Shown one piece after another: positions 62,836 through 64,000 of a stretch of 64,000 nt of DNA; within the stretch, counting starts at the first letter, position 1; every line of letters begins with the position of its first letter. The notes below the pieces were generated by a model. The model ran no database searches. It was given only the letters and a program-made list of their open reading frames with translations, and had not been told where the DNA came from. The stretch spans positions 62,001-126,000 of the forward strand of contig NZ_JBLAVB010000001.1 in the NCBI RefSeq assembly GCF_047263945.1, given 5' to 3'. This DNA comes from Rhodospirillum sp047263945 (GTDB lineage Bacteria > Pseudomonadota > Alphaproteobacteria > Rhodospirillales > Rhodospirillaceae). Made by a program: the position numbers and the translations under genes.

Positions 62836-62975
62836 GGGCATCTCATGCGCCGACGGGTTGGCGCATGCACCTGTGGTTGAACGGGGACTGAAACGGCCAA
62901 GGACCAAGAGGGGCTGAGGGGACGCCTTAGGCGCGACCAGGCCAGAGCGGAAAACAGGTCACGGAAGGAGCGGGC

Positions 62976-64000
62976 ATGCTGTCGCGCAATCTAGAGCAGA
63001 CTCTTCATAGGGCCCTGGCACTCGCCACCCAGCGGAGGCATGAATACGCCACCTTGGAACACTTGTTGCTGGCCTTGGTCGATGATCAGGACTCGGTTTC
63101 CGTCCTGAAAGCCTGTTCCATCGATATCGAGAAGCTGCGCAAGCAGTTGACGGAATTCGTCGAGCACGAGCTCACTGGCCTTGTCGTCGCCGTTCCTGAA
63201 GGTGACCCCAAACCCACTGCCGGGTTCCAGCGCGTGGTTCAGCGCGCTGCCATCCATGTTCAGTCCTCTGGGCGCGAACAGGTGACCGGCGCGAATATCC
63301 TGGTGGCCCTGTTCAGCGAGCGGGAAAGCCATGCGGTCTATTTCCTGCAGATGCAGGACATGACCCGCTTGGACGCCGTTAACTACATCAGCCATGGCAT
63401 CGCCAAGGCTCCTGGCTACGGCCAGCCCCGGAGCCCCAAGGGCGCAACCGAGAATGAGAGCAAGGGCGAGGAGCCCGTCAAAAAAGGACGGGAGGCGCTC
63501 GACGCCTATTGCGTGAACCTGAACGAGAAGGCAGAGGCGGGCAAAATTGACGCCCTGATCGGTCGCGATCTCGAAGTGGAGCGCACCATCCAGATTCTCT
63601 GCCGTCGCACGAAGAACAATCCCTTGCTGGTGGGTGATCCGGGTGTCGGCAAGACGGCCATCATTGAGGGGTTGGCCCTGCGCATCGTCAAGAAGGAAGT
63701 GCCGGAAGTTCTCCAGAATGCGACCATCTTTGCGCTCGACATGGGCAACCTTTTGGCTGGTACCCGCTATCGGGGAGATTTCGAGGAGCGGCTGAAGGCC
63801 GTTGTCAGTGAATTGGAGGCCCTGGACGGGGCGGTCCTGTTCATCGATGAGATCCATACGGTGATCGGAGCGGGCGCGACTTCCGGAGGCTCCATGGATG
63901 CGTCGAACCTGCTCAAACCTGCCCTGGCCCAAGGGGCGTTGCGCTGTGTCGGTTCGACGACCTACAAGGAGTTCCGGGGGCACTTCGAGAAGGACCGCGC
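62976..64000 (+). CDS. clpA: ATP-dependent Clp protease ATPase subunit ClpA (5' part)
   Basis: 341 complete codons; the gene continues past the window. An N-terminal ClpN repeat domain (LSRNLEQTLHRALALATQ, about 1-145) is followed by the first AAA+ module: LVGDPGVGKTAIIEGLA (Walker A), AGTRYRGDFEERL (pore-loop region) and AVLFIDEIHTVIGAG (Walker B). GGAAGGAG precedes ATG 62976. It unfolds substrates for ClpP. The open end explains why no stop is seen. Confidence 0.95.
   Translation, partial: MLSRNLEQTLHRALALATQRRHEYATLEHLLLALVDDQDSVSVLKACSIDIEKLRKQLTEFVEHELTGLVVAVPEGDPKPTAGFQRVVQRAAIHVQSSGREQVTGANILVALFSERESHAVYFLQMQDMTRLDAVNYISHGIAKAPGYGQPRSPKGATENESKGEEPVKKGREALDAYCVNLNEKAEAGKIDALIGRDLEVERTIQILCRRTKNNPLLVGDPGVGKTAIIEGLALRIVKKEVPEVLQNATIFALDMGNLLAGTRYRGDFEERLKAVVSELEALDGAVLFIDEIHTVIGAGATSGGSMDASNLLKPALAQGALRCVGSTTYKEFRGHFEKDR

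Overview
The window looks like chromosomal DNA of a high-GC alphaproteobacterium, most likely a Rhodospirillales-type organism. The support is a PHA synthase and phasin, alphaproteobacterial SOS boxes (GTTC-N7-GTTC), an imuA-imuB-dnaE2 mutagenesis cassette, a TRAP transporter operon, a MerR regulator of the LiuR type, and dispersed palindromes of a style common in this class. There is no rRNA, CRISPR array, phage or transposase. The only RNA gene I can support is one tRNA-Leu(GAG).

Layout. 0-5.5 kb: end of an unrecognised gene, phaC, two hydroxyacid dehydrogenases, a membrane-anchored CoxG-like protein, a small membrane protein and a DUF1244 protein. 6.2-17.1 kb: six co-directional genes forming a redox cluster: pentaheme cytochrome, outer-membrane beta-barrel, membrane-anchored FAD/[2Fe-2S] reductase, tetraheme cytochrome, a cNMP-domain/four-[4Fe-4S]/membrane fusion protein and a decaheme cytochrome. 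17.3-22.6 kb: ferredoxin, DEAD-box helicase, small proteins, a stand-alone C39-like domain, LysR regulator. 22.7-28.5 kb: a catabolic operon matching the non-phosphorylative L-rhamnonate route (dehydratase, TRAP transporter, SDR dehydrogenase, diketo-acid hydrolase). 29-32 kb: MerR regulator, MgtE, tRNA-Leu, LipB.

32-40 kb: RsbW-like kinase facing a sensor-MFS fusion gene, a GCS2-like ligase, a hypothetical protein, ModD, a HAD phosphatase and a small secreted protein. 40-46 kb: dnaE2, imuB, imuA. 46-60 kb: PAS-GGDEF-EAL protein, a CDF/ABC operon, prfC, a LysE exporter, a PAS histidine kinase and a D,D-carboxypeptidase with a SPOR domain. 60-64 kb: lipoprotein, phasin, clpS and the start of clpA.

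The most notable system is the 6.2-17.1 kb cluster. Nineteen CXXCH heme sites, four [4Fe-4S] clusters, a [2Fe-2S] cluster and a flavin domain are encoded together with an outer-membrane barrel, which suggests an electron route from the cytoplasm to the periplasm and perhaps to the cell surface. Its terminal partner cannot be read from sequence. The second is the rhamnonate operon, which lacks the sugar dehydrogenase and lactonase and so probably imports a sugar acid directly. Intergenic regions carry two recurring repeat types: hairpin-rich elements with short terminal inverted repeats (four copies) and long single palindromes often bounded by TAGAG/CTCTA.
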